DNA of 6,404 nucleotides. It comes from an uncultured Oscillospiraceae bacterium (lineage in GTDB: Bacteria; Bacillota; Clostridia; Oscillospirales; Oscillospiraceae). Positions 1-6,270 of the stretch are shown here, piece by piece (the stretch's first letter is position 1; each line of letters begins with the position of its first letter). The stretch is taken from the NCBI GenBank assembly GCA_944385195.1, contig CALWWH010000214.1:1-6404 (forward strand). The letters run 5' to 3'. Made by a program: the position numbers and the translations under genes. The notes below the pieces were generated by a model. It ran no database searches, was not told the DNA's origin, and saw only the letters and a list, made by a program, of their open reading frames with translations.

Positions 1-525
1 AGAAAACCCATGCTGAACATTATTGACAATCGGATTTTTGATCTGGGACTTGTGAAGATCAACTTGCTGCAGATTGTCATTTTTGCCGTAGTAATCACGC
101 TGGCAGTGATTCTGTCCCTCTACATGAGCAAGACAAGAGGTGGTATTGCTCTGCGGGCAGTCAGCCAGGAGAAAACTGCAGCGTATATGGTGGGAATCAA
201 TGTGAAGCGGACTGCGATGATGGGCAACTGTATTGGCTGCGGCCTGGGCGGCGTGGCAGGGGTGCTGATGGCAATTTATTATCAGACCTGTTATGCCACC
301 ATGGGAAGTACGCTCAGTATGAAGGCATTCTCCTCGGCTGTGCTTGGCGGAATGACCGACATCCGCCTTTCCGCTCTGGGCGGGATCTGTATCGGTGTAA
401 TTGAGAATTTTGGCATTTCGCTTTCCAGTGCTAGTTTCCGGGATGCGTTTGCATTTTGCTTCTTAATTCTGATTCTGGTGATTCGACCCCAAGGATTTGC
501 TGTCAAGAAGGGGGCGCGGCCATAA
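1..525 (+). CDS. livH: Branched-chain amino acid-type (HAAT) ABC transporter permease, LivH-like, 5' truncated by window edge
   Basis: This is one of the two membrane permeases of a Liv-type ABC importer, which forms the channel with LivM in the cytoplasmic membrane. The frame is open to base 1, so the first ATG at 10 is internal. About 174 codons are visible against a usual length near 290, so roughly the C-terminal 60% is present. Numbering from that ATG, a hydrophobic segment lies at residues 18-38. The cytoplasmic loop that docks the ATPase follows at about 45-65 (GIALRAVSQEKTAAYMVGIN), the EAA-loop equivalent. Further membrane segments lie near 73-90, 121-136 and 146-158. The family motif KAFSSAVLGG is at 105-114 and the terminal RPQG at 159-162. 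The TAA stop shares its last A with the livM ATG (TAATG). Family assignment is secure. The substrate is not: the neighbours suggest an acid sugar rather than an amino acid. Confidence 0.93.
   Translation, partial: RKPMLNIIDNRIFDLGLVKINLLQIVIFAVVITLAVILSLYMSKTRGGIALRAVSQEKTAAYMVGINVKRTAMMGNCIGCGLGGVAGVLMAIYYQTCYATMGSTLSMKAFSSAVLGGMTDIRLSALGGICIGVIENFGISLSSASFRDAFAFCFLILILVIRPQGFAVKKGARP
506..514 (+). promoter_or_regulatory. Ribosome binding site deciding the livM start
   Basis: The purine run AGAAGGGGG lies inside the end of livH, 10 bases before the ATG at 525. It favours that ATG over the in-frame ATG at 531 (spacing 16) and over the far upstream ATG at 456, which would give an implausible 70-base overlap with livH. 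Confidence 0.6.
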
Positions 526-1535
526 TGACAATGCAAAAGGTAAAACAGATGTGGGCCCGCTACCGGGTATTTCTGCTGATAGCAGCGGCGGTGATCCTTA
601 TTGTTCTGCCCCTGCTGGGATTTAAAAATTCTACAATCCGAATTTTTTGCCGCATTTTAATGTACACCACATTGGCGGGCTCGTTGAACATCACCAATGG
701 GTATAGTGGCCAGATGTCTTTGGGGCATGCAGGTTTTTTCTGTGTGGGAGCCTATACCATGGCCATATTGGCTACCCGGTTTGGGATAAGCTTCTGGCTG
801 CTGATGCCTCTGGCAGGTATTGCCGCTGCCTTGATCGGCCTGGTCGTAGCGGTACCGACGCTTCGCATGAAGGGACTCTACCTTTCCATTATTACGCTTG
901 GCGCTTCGGAAGTGATTCGGATTATAGCCCTTAACTGGCAGAGCCTTACCGGCGGATCTTTTGGCATCAAAGATATTCCTCGTCCGGCAATTCTATCTTT
1001 TGAGGTGGACTCTCCTTCAAAATTCTACTATGTTTTTTTGGCAGTTGCTGTGCTGTTCCTGTTTGTGAGCAGGAGAGTGCTGAATTCCCGTGTCGGCCGC
1101 GGTTGGATTTCCATTCGGGAAAATGAACTGGCAGCCAAATCTCTGGGGATCCAGACATCCTCTGCCAAGCTGACAAATTTCATGTATGGCGCTTTTTGGG
1201 CGGGCATATGCGGCGCAGTCTATGCACCTTATGTACAATATATTGACTCTGCTGTGTTCTCTCTGGATGAAGGATTTAACATCTTAAGCATGGTAATTAT
1301 CGGCGGGCAGGGCACGCTGGTGGGTCCGGTAGTAGGTGCAGTGGTAGTAAATGGACTTACCGAGGTGCTTCGGCCGATTGGAGAATGGCGTTTTGTTATG
1401 TACGGCGCGCTTATTATCGTCATGATGTGGCTCCGTCCCCAGGGATTGATGGGTGCTTCTGACAACGTGCTGGCAGGAGGGAAAATCAAGGCGGTGAAAA
1501 AAACACGGCGACTGTCAGCGGGGGTGCAAAAATGA
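525..1535 (+). CDS. livM: Branched-chain amino acid-type (HAAT) ABC transporter permease, LivM-like
   Basis: This is the second membrane permease of the Liv-type importer, 336 residues when started at ATG 525. That start overlaps the livH stop by one base and has a purine-rich ribosome site. A basic N-terminus is followed by a first membrane helix at about residues 15-32. The LivM hallmark, a GYSGQMSLGHAGFF stretch running into GAY, lies at 59-77. Further helices lie at about 90-110, 168-183, 220-235, 252-278 and 290-303. TGGSFGI is at 142-148. The ATPase-docking loop (SIRENELAAKSLGI) is at 196-209, and RPQGLMG near the C-terminus is at 304-310. A Lys/Arg-rich tail of about 20 residues follows, as expected for a cytoplasmic end. 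It overlaps livG by ATGA. It pairs with LivH and should receive substrate from a periplasmic or lipid-anchored binding protein not seen here. Family call is secure, substrate unknown. Confidence 0.95.
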   Translation: MTMQKVKQMWARYRVFLLIAAAVILIVLPLLGFKNSTIRIFCRILMYTTLAGSLNITNGYSGQMSLGHAGFFCVGAYTMAILATRFGISFWLLMPLAGIAAALIGLVVAVPTLRMKGLYLSIITLGASEVIRIIALNWQSLTGGSFGIKDIPRPAILSFEVDSPSKFYYVFLAVAVLFLFVSRRVLNSRVGRGWISIRENELAAKSLGIQTSSAKLTNFMYGAFWAGICGAVYAPYVQYIDSAVFSLDEGFNILSMVIIGGQGTLVGPVVGAVVVNGLTEVLRPIGEWRFVMYGALIIVMMWLRPQGLMGASDNVLAGGKIKAVKKTRRLSAGVQK

Positions 1536-2314
1536 GCGATATTTTAAGAGCGGAGGGCGTCTGCCGAGATTTTGGAGGCCTCAGAGCGGTCAGCGATGTC
1601 ACAATGACGGTCCACTCAGGAGATATTTTTGGCATTATTGGACCAAATGGGGCGGGAAAAACCACCTTCTTCAATCTATGTTCCGGCATATATAAACTGA
1701 CCGAGGGACGTGTATTTCTTTGCGACAAGGAAATCACAAACCTTCGACCTGAAGTGATCAGCAGACTGGGCCTGTCCAGAACCTTTCAGTCAACACAGCT
1801 GTTTCAGTTCATGTCTGTGCTGGAAAATGTAAAGATCGGATGCCATGCAGCCACGAAGAGCCGCCTTGTGGATGTGATCCTGCATACAAAGACCTATCGG
1901 GAGGACGAGGAGTACACGACACAGAAGGCGCTGGAGACGCTGCAGCGTGTAGGCCTTTCCCAGTATGCAGATACTATGGCGGGCAATCTCCCTTACGGAA
2001 TCCAGCGCCGAGTTGAGATCGCCAGATCCCTGGCTACGGATCCCAAGATTCTGCTGCTGGATGAGCCGGCGGCAGGTATGAACAGGTTGGAGACGGACGC
2101 GCTGCAAGATTTTTTGAAGCAGCTTAATGCCGATGGACAGACCATCTTGCTGATTGAGCACGACATGAAATTTGTAATGAATAGCTGCAATCAAATCATG
2201 GTCCTGAATTTTGGCCGTAAAATCTGTGAGGGCTCGCCTCAGAAAGTCAGCAGCGATAGTGAGGTTCAGACAGCATATTTTGGGAAGGGAGGGATCAATC
2301 ATGCTCAAAATTGA
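1532..2314 (+). CDS. livG: HAAT-family ABC transporter ATP-binding protein, LivG-like
   Basis: This is one of the two cytoplasmic ATPases that power the Liv-type importer; 260 residues, the normal LivG length. The ATG overlaps the livM stop as ATGA and follows a GGGGGTG run at 1520-1526. Walker A GPNGAGKT is at residues 37-44. The Q-loop is in SRTFQSTQLF (Q86). The signature-loop position holds LPYGI at 153-157 instead of canonical LSGGQ. LivG proteins normally carry a diverged L-x-Y-G version followed by QRR-x-EIAR, as here. Walker B ILLLDEP is at 173-179 with catalytic E178, followed by the LivG-typical AAGMN. The switch histidine is H210 in LLIEHDMKFV. The helical insert between Walker A and the signature (about 85-150) matches LivG rather than the shorter LivF. 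The last 14 bases overlap livF. All residues needed for ATP hydrolysis are present, so the protein should be functional. Confidence 0.96.
   Translation: MSDILRAEGVCRDFGGLRAVSDVTMTVHSGDIFGIIGPNGAGKTTFFNLCSGIYKLTEGRVFLCDKEITNLRPEVISRLGLSRTFQSTQLFQFMSVLENVKIGCHAATKSRLVDVILHTKTYREDEEYTTQKALETLQRVGLSQYADTMAGNLPYGIQRRVEIARSLATDPKILLLDEPAAGMNRLETDALQDFLKQLNADGQTILLIEHDMKFVMNSCNQIMVLNFGRKICEGSPQKVSSDSEVQTAYFGKGGINHAQN
2285..2293 (+). promoter_or_regulatory. Strong ribosome binding site for livF within livG
   Basis: AAGGGAGGG lies 7 bases before the ATG at 2301, entirely inside the end of livG. It fixes the livF start at 2301, overlapping livG by 14 bases, rather than at the upstream in-frame ATG 2211. 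Only from 2301 does the protein begin with the family-typical MLKIDNLSVNYG. Confidence 0.75.
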
Positions 2315-3011
2315 CAACTTAAGCGTAAATTATGGGCGAATTGAGGCCCTTCGCGGCATTACACTCGAAGTAAAAGAGCACGAAATCGTTACGCTGATCG
2401 GCAGTAACGGCGCCGGAAAGACTACTACCCTTATGTCTATTTCCGGGCTGACCAGCAAGATGGGCGGCAGCATTGCTTTTGCCGGAACAGACATTACACG
2501 GATGGCTCCGGAAAAAATTGTGCATCTGGGAATCGCACACGTGCCGGAGGGGAGGCGTGTATTTCCTTCGCTTACAGTTTATGAGAACCTGATGGCAGGC
2601 ACCTTGGGCAATAAAAGACTGGACAAGGCAAAAATCGCTGAGCTGATTGAAGAACAGTTTACATTATTCCCCCGGCTTGCCGAACGTAAGACCCAGGCGG
2701 GCGGAAGCCTTTCCGGTGGTGAGCAGCAGATGCTGGCTGTAGCACGGGGATTGATGATGGACCCCAAAATGATCATGTTGGACGAGCCGTCCCTGGGCCT
2801 GGCGCCTATTATCGTGGAAGAAATCTTTGAATTGATTTGCCGTATCCGGGATATGGGGAAAACCGTTTTGCTGATTGAGCAGAATGCATCTATGGCGTTG
2901 TCTATTGCCGACCGAGGGTATGTTCTGGCAAATGGAGAGGTGCTGTTGTCCGGGTCGGGACAGGACCTGGCTCATAATGAGGAGGTCAAAAAAGCGTATT
3001 TGGGGGCGTAA
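2301..3011 (+). CDS. livF: HAAT-family ABC transporter ATP-binding protein, LivF-like
   Basis: This is the second ATPase of the Liv-type importer, expected to form a heterodimer with LivG under the LivH/LivM channel. It has 236 residues, the usual LivF length. Walker A GSNGAGKT is at residues 34-41. The Q-loop region carries VPEGRRVFPSLTV (81-93), the LivF form with E83 in place of glutamine. The signature LSGGE is at 137-141 and Walker B MIMLDEP at 157-163, followed by SLGLAP. The switch position has Q194 (LLIEQNA) instead of histidine. Both substitutions are normal for LivF and do not indicate a dead protein. The C-terminal RGYVLANGEVLLSG segment is also typical. TAA at 3009-3011 is followed after four bases by the GTG start of the next gene, so the transporter and enzyme genes are probably translated from one message. 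Confidence 0.96.
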   Translation: MLKIDNLSVNYGRIEALRGITLEVKEHEIVTLIGSNGAGKTTTLMSISGLTSKMGGSIAFAGTDITRMAPEKIVHLGIAHVPEGRRVFPSLTVYENLMAGTLGNKRLDKAKIAELIEEQFTLFPRLAERKTQAGGSLSGGEQQMLAVARGLMMDPKMIMLDEPSLGLAPIIVEEIFELICRIRDMGKTVLLIEQNASMALSIADRGYVLANGEVLLSGSGQDLAHNEEVKKAYLGA

Positions 3012-3015
3012 CGAA

Positions 3016-3912
3016 GTGAGAGAGTCCATTCATAAATATTTTCGGATAAGTACAGTGCAATGGATGAGCTTTCCCTGTATGGATGAGCTGGAGTCCTTTA
3101 GGGAGATAGCCCAGGACCCTTACTTTGATGCGGTGGAGGTGACTCATTTTGAGCAGGACGAAGTGCGCGATCAGGTAAAGGCGCTTTTGGAACAGGCTCA
3201 CCTTGAAGTGGGCTATGGCGCCCAGCCTTGCCTGTTGTCTGCGGGACTGAATCCTAATGACACCGATGAAGCGGGGAGAAAGGCGGCAGAGGAATTGCTT
3301 GTCAGCCGCCTGGATGAGGCATATGCACTGGGGGCAAAGTCTTTTGCAATTATGGCAGGAAAATGGAAGGAAGAGACGAGAGAGCTTGCTTACAGCCAAC
3401 TGCTGAAAACAGTGCGCACAGTATGCCGCCGGGCCGCTGAAAAGGGGATGCTGGTAGAGCTGGAGGTCTTTGACTATGATGTGGACAAGTGCGCTCTGAT
3501 TGGTCCTGCCTCCTATGCTGCACGTTTTGCTGCGGATGTGCGCATGACAGAACCCAACTTCGGGCTGATGGTGGACCTGAGTCATATCCCCATCATGCAT
3601 GAGAGTACGGAGTATGTGATACGAATATTGCGCCCGTATATTACCCATCTCCACTGTGGAAATGCGGTGGCATTACCTGGGTGTCCTGCATATGGAGATT
3701 TGCATCCCAGGTTTGGCTACCCCAACGGAGCCATTGATGTGCCTGAAATTGTAAAATATCTTCAGACGCTTCGGGATGAGGGATGCTTCTATCCGGATCA
3801 CCCGCTGGTTTTTTCTTTTGAAGTAAAGCCGCAGAAGGGCGAAAGTGAACGCGCTGTATTGGCGGGCTGCAAACGGGCGCTCAATCGGGCATGGGCATTA
3901 CTAGAAGACTGA
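3016..3912 (+). CDS. Sugar phosphate isomerase/epimerase family TIM-barrel protein (first copy)
   Basis: This is a 298-residue TIM-barrel protein of the xylose isomerase-like / AP-endonuclease-2 superfamily, probably a metal-dependent isomerase or epimerase of a hydroxy-acid or keto-sugar intermediate. I chose the GTG at 3016. It sits 4 bases after livF, behind a weak GGGGG site, and leaves a short lead before strand 1 (FRISTVQW, residues 9-16). The next in-frame ATG, 3064, would delete that strand, and the upstream ATG 2875 would overlap livF by 137 bases. Likely metal ligands on strand ends are E150 (with E148 nearby), D188 in MVDLSH, H213 in HLHCGN and E269 in FSFEVKP. H190 and H230 (GDLHPRFG) are further conserved-looking polar sites. 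The AYGD-LHPRFG-P insert after strand 7 marks a distinct subfamily from the next gene. The exact reaction cannot be read from sequence. Pairing with an acid sugar kinase suggests an OtnI-like isomerisation or a C-epimerisation. Confidence 0.85.
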   Translation: MRESIHKYFRISTVQWMSFPCMDELESFREIAQDPYFDAVEVTHFEQDEVRDQVKALLEQAHLEVGYGAQPCLLSAGLNPNDTDEAGRKAAEELLVSRLDEAYALGAKSFAIMAGKWKEETRELAYSQLLKTVRTVCRRAAEKGMLVELEVFDYDVDKCALIGPASYAARFAADVRMTEPNFGLMVDLSHIPIMHESTEYVIRILRPYITHLHCGNAVALPGCPAYGDLHPRFGYPNGAIDVPEIVKYLQTLRDEGCFYPDHPLVFSFEVKPQKGESERAVLAGCKRALNRAWALLED

Positions 3913-3915
3913 GGT
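3911..3915 (+). promoter_or_regulatory. Ribosome binding site deciding the second isomerase start
   Basis: GAGGT overlaps the TGA stop of the preceding gene and lies 5 bases before the ATG at 3921. It supports that start over the in-frame ATG at 3891. The protein then opens directly with the family-typical strand 1 (MQIGCCTSID). Confidence 0.55.
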
Positions 3916-3920
3916 CAGAT

Positions 3921-4727
3921 ATGCAAATAGGATGTTGTACCTCCATAGACCGGTATGACGAGCTTTACCGCCTGGGCTACGAAAACATTGTGCTGGCGGG
4001 TAAAGACCTGGCTGCTATGGATGAAGAGGAATTTTTGCAGACTGCAAATGTGATAGAGCGGGGGCTACTGGGACTGCATTCGTTAAACGCGTTTTGTCCT
4101 CCTGCGCTGGCACTTAACGGAGCACACAGAGATTTGGATGCGGTGCGTGCCTATACGAGAACGCTTTGCAGCCGGGCGCAGAAGTTGGGCGTTTGCTATA
4201 TCGGGATTGGCTCGCCTGCCTCAAGAAATGTGGCGGCGGGGTATGATCCGCACCGGGCAAGAGAAGAATTTAAGGAAACTTTAACTGAAATATGCGGTGT
4301 CGCACAGCAATTTGACATCGATATCTTGCTGGAGGCGGTGGAGCAACGGGAGTGTAACTTTATCAACACGACAAAAGACGCTCTTGCGCTGATAGAAGAG
4401 CTGAAGATTGGAAACCTGCATCTGGTTTACGATATATACCATTCGTACTGGATGAGAGAACCTTTTGAATGGCTTGAAGATGCGATTTCAGAGATTCGAT
4501 GCGTACATATTGCAGGGACGGGAATAGAGACCCACCCTTATTTATGCCCGGAGTCCATGCAGAAATTATGGGGCTATTTGTCCACACTGATTCGTTTGAA
4601 ATATAACGGTGAAATTGCGCTGGAGGCCTTTTCGGGCAGACCGGAGATCGGTTTGCGGCAGAGCCTGGAATTGCTGCGTCAGTATTTGGACCAAATGCAG
4701 GGGCATGCTGGAGCAGCTGCCTATTAA
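3921..4727 (+). CDS. Sugar phosphate isomerase/epimerase family TIM-barrel protein (second copy)
   Basis: This 268-residue TIM-barrel protein belongs to the same superfamily as the preceding gene but is clearly different in sequence. It resembles the compact hydroxypyruvate isomerase / ketose 3-epimerase type. Strand 1 is at residues 2-8, and strand 2 at 22-26 (NIVLAG). GLHSLNAF at 51-58 is the strand 3 region. The candidate metal ligands are E138 in ILLEAVEQRECNFINT (131-150 region), D171 in YDIYHSYW with H174 nearby, H196 in VHIAGTG, and E235 in IALEAFSG. This is the Glu-Asp-His-Glu set expected for a divalent-metal isomerase or epimerase. ATG 3921 is used because of the GAGGT site and the 8-base gap after the previous stop; the alternative ATG 3891 would add ten residues. 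Its likely role is conversion of a 2-oxo to a 3-oxo acid sugar before phosphorylation (OtnI-like), or an epimerisation. This role is inferred from the kinase downstream. Confidence 0.87.
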   Translation: MQIGCCTSIDRYDELYRLGYENIVLAGKDLAAMDEEEFLQTANVIERGLLGLHSLNAFCPPALALNGAHRDLDAVRAYTRTLCSRAQKLGVCYIGIGSPASRNVAAGYDPHRAREEFKETLTEICGVAQQFDIDILLEAVEQRECNFINTTKDALALIEELKIGNLHLVYDIYHSYWMREPFEWLEDAISEIRCVHIAGTGIETHPYLCPESMQKLWGYLSTLIRLKYNGEIALEAFSGRPEIGLRQSLELLRQYLDQMQGHAGAAAY

Positions 4728-4786
4728 CTGTGAACATTTTGCCAGATCAAGCGAGGTTTTAACATAAGAAACTAGGTGATAGATAA
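4728..4786 (+). promoter_or_regulatory. 59-base spacer before the kinase, with ribosome site and a weak possible promoter
   Basis: This is the largest gap between genes in the operon and is AT-richer than its surroundings. AGGTGAT at 4774-4780 lies 6 bases before the kinase ATG and is a good ribosome site. TTGCCA at 4739-4744 and TAACAT at 4760-4765 resemble -35 and -10 boxes, but their 15-base spacing is short, so an internal promoter is only a weak possibility. I see no hairpin with a T run that would act as a terminator here. Confidence 0.3.
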
Positions 4787-6205
4787 ATGACCAGCGATAG
4801 TCTGAATAAGTTCCCCATACCTGATAAGGAGGCAATCAGTAAAGCGCTGAATCAAGAGCTGGCAGAGAGCGAGCATAAGATTATAGTTTTGGATGATGAC
4901 CCCACAGGAGTGCAGACAGTGCATGACGTCTCCGTATATACTGATTGGTCGGAGGAGACGGTTCGGGAAGGGTTTGCCGAAACAAACAAAATGATTTTTA
5001 TTCTGACCAACTCCCGGGCAATGACAGCGGAAGAGACAAAAACAGCACATGAACAGATCGGAGCTGTTGTTGCGAAGGTTGCGCGGGAAATGGGCAGGTC
5101 TTATCTTATCATATCCCGCAGCGATTCCACGCTCCGCGGTCACTATCCCCTTGAAACTATTACGCTGAAAAAACAGCTGGAAGAGGCGGGCGACCTGGTG
5201 GATGGCGAAATACTTTGTCCCTTTTTTAAAGAGGGAGGCCGCTTTACCATCGGAAATGTTCACTATGTTTTGCAGGGCGAGGAGTTAGTACCTGCGGCAC
5301 AGACGGAATTTGCCAAGGACCAAACCTTTGGATATCTCCATTCTAACATTCCGGAGTATATCGAGGAAAAGACAGAAGGAGCATATCCGGCGGAAGGTGT
5401 GTTTTGCATCGGCCTGGAGGAATTGCGCAGGTGCGATTATGACGCAATTACGCAGAAACTGCTGGCGGTGACGGCATTTCAAAAAGTTTGTGTAAACGCT
5501 GTAGATGACTGTGATGTTCAAGTGTTTGCCGTAGCCCTGTACCGTGCTATGGCAGCTGGCAAAAAATTTATTCTCCGTTCCGCAGCCAGCTTGGTAAAAG
5601 CGGTAGGTGGAGTTTCTGACCGTGCCCTGCTGACGAGAGAAGAAATGATAAAAGGACCGGCAGAGTCGGGTGGAGTGGTAGTAATCGGAAGCCACACACG
5701 GAAAACCACTGCCCAGCTGCAGCAGCTCCTTAGTCTGGAAAATGTTGTTGCAATTCCATTTTATTCTAATAAGGTATTGCAGGGAGATGATGTGTTTTTT
5801 GAGGAGGTGGGCCGCTGCGTTGCGGAAATGGAGCGGGTAATCCGCACGGGAAAAACAGCTGTTTGCTTCACAGAGCGAGAGGTAATTGCGTTAGAGGGTG
5901 ACACGAAAGAAAGCGCCCTTCTGCGCAGTGTGAAGATCAGCAACGGCGTGCAGCAGCTAGTGGGGAACCTTGGGGTGGCGCCGGCCTTTATCATTGCCAA
6001 AGGCGGCATTACCTCCAGTGATATTGGGGTCAAGGCGCTGAAGGTAAAACGGGCAAATGTGCTGGGACAAATTCAGCCAGGTATCCCGGTTTGGCAGGTC
6101 GGGCCGGAGTGCAGGTTCCCCAAGATCCCATACGTCATTTTCCCAGGCAACACCGGTGCGGAGGATACTCTGAAGATTTGCGTTGAAATACTTACCGGGA
6201 TGTAA
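4787..6205 (+). CDS. Four-carbon acid sugar kinase family protein (DUF1537)
   Basis: This is a 472-residue ATP-dependent kinase of the four-carbon acid sugar kinase family, whose characterised members phosphorylate D-threonate, D-erythronate or 3-oxo-tetronate at O4 (DtnK, OtnK and relatives). The N-terminal substrate domain shows LDDDPTGVQT at residues 35-44, TNSRA at 74-78, the SRSDSTLRGHYPLE block at 110-123 and CPFFKEGGRFT at 144-154. The middle has VNAVDDCDV at 237-244 and RSAASLVKAVGG at 264-275. The C-terminal nucleotide domain begins with VVVIGSHTRKTTAQ (297-309). It continues with AKGGITSSDI (404-413), QVGPECRFP (437-445) and IFPGNTGAED (451-460), the glycine-rich ATP-binding elements. 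The protein is somewhat longer than the roughly 420 residues of the characterised enzymes. Part of the excess is a lead of about 30 residues before strand 1, so it may be a separate subgroup. Start ATG 4787 follows AGGTGAT. Its substrate cannot be fixed from sequence. Confidence 0.92.
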   Translation: MTSDSLNKFPIPDKEAISKALNQELAESEHKIIVLDDDPTGVQTVHDVSVYTDWSEETVREGFAETNKMIFILTNSRAMTAEETKTAHEQIGAVVAKVAREMGRSYLIISRSDSTLRGHYPLETITLKKQLEEAGDLVDGEILCPFFKEGGRFTIGNVHYVLQGEELVPAAQTEFAKDQTFGYLHSNIPEYIEEKTEGAYPAEGVFCIGLEELRRCDYDAITQKLLAVTAFQKVCVNAVDDCDVQVFAVALYRAMAAGKKFILRSAASLVKAVGGVSDRALLTREEMIKGPAESGGVVVIGSHTRKTTAQLQQLLSLENVVAIPFYSNKVLQGDDVFFEEVGRCVAEMERVIRTGKTAVCFTEREVIALEGDTKESALLRSVKISNGVQQLVGNLGVAPAFIIAKGGITSSDIGVKALKVKRANVLGQIQPGIPVWQVGPECRFPKIPYVIFPGNTGAEDTLKICVEILTGM

Positions 6206-6270
6206 TGAAATGACCCTACTTCATCGGAACAAATAGCTGATATTTGTTCCGATTAGGTGGGGTTATTTCA
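6206..6270 (+). terminator. Long hairpin at the operon end, probable terminator
   Basis: Bases 6206-6235 can pair with 6241-6270 around a five-base loop (GCTGA). The 30-position stem has a single mismatch (C6222 with T6254) and three G:T wobbles, and the inner 13 pairs are perfect (ATCGGAACAAATA with its complement). The stem begins immediately after the kinase TAA. The T tract after the GC-rich lower stem is broken (TTATTTC), so it is not a textbook intrinsic terminator. It could instead be a 3'-end stabilising structure or a palindromic intergenic repeat. The structure is certain from sequence; the termination role is likely. Confidence 0.7.

Noticed and set aside
10..12. ATG at base 10 as the start of livH
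   Set aside because: The frame is open to base 1 and the visible protein lacks the N-terminal membrane segments of LivH, so this is an internal methionine of a gene cut by the window edge.
2211..2300. Extended start of livF from ATG 2211
   Set aside because: It would overlap livG by over 100 bases. The strong ribosome site at 2285-2293 and the family N-terminus fix the start at 2301.
1790..2317. 175-codon minus-strand open frame opposite livG
   Set aside because: It is antisense to an intact LivG with all ATPase motifs and has no domain or plausible ribosome context.
2301..3011. LivF as a degenerate ATPase because it has Q194 instead of the switch histidine and E83 in the Q-loop
   Set aside because: Both substitutions are usual in LivF proteins (EQN and VPEGR), so they are family traits rather than damage.
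2875..3015. Extended start of the first isomerase from ATG 2875
   Set aside because: It would overlap livF by 137 bases in another frame, and the added residues do not resemble the family. GTG 3016 gives a normal TIM-barrel N-terminus.
2986..3654. 222-codon minus-strand open frame opposite the first isomerase
   Set aside because: It is antisense to a gene with clear family motifs, its sequence looks like shadow translation, and it shows no recognisable domain.
4772..5263. 163-codon minus-strand open frame opposite the kinase N-terminus
   Set aside because: It is a shadow of the kinase frame with no recognisable protein family.
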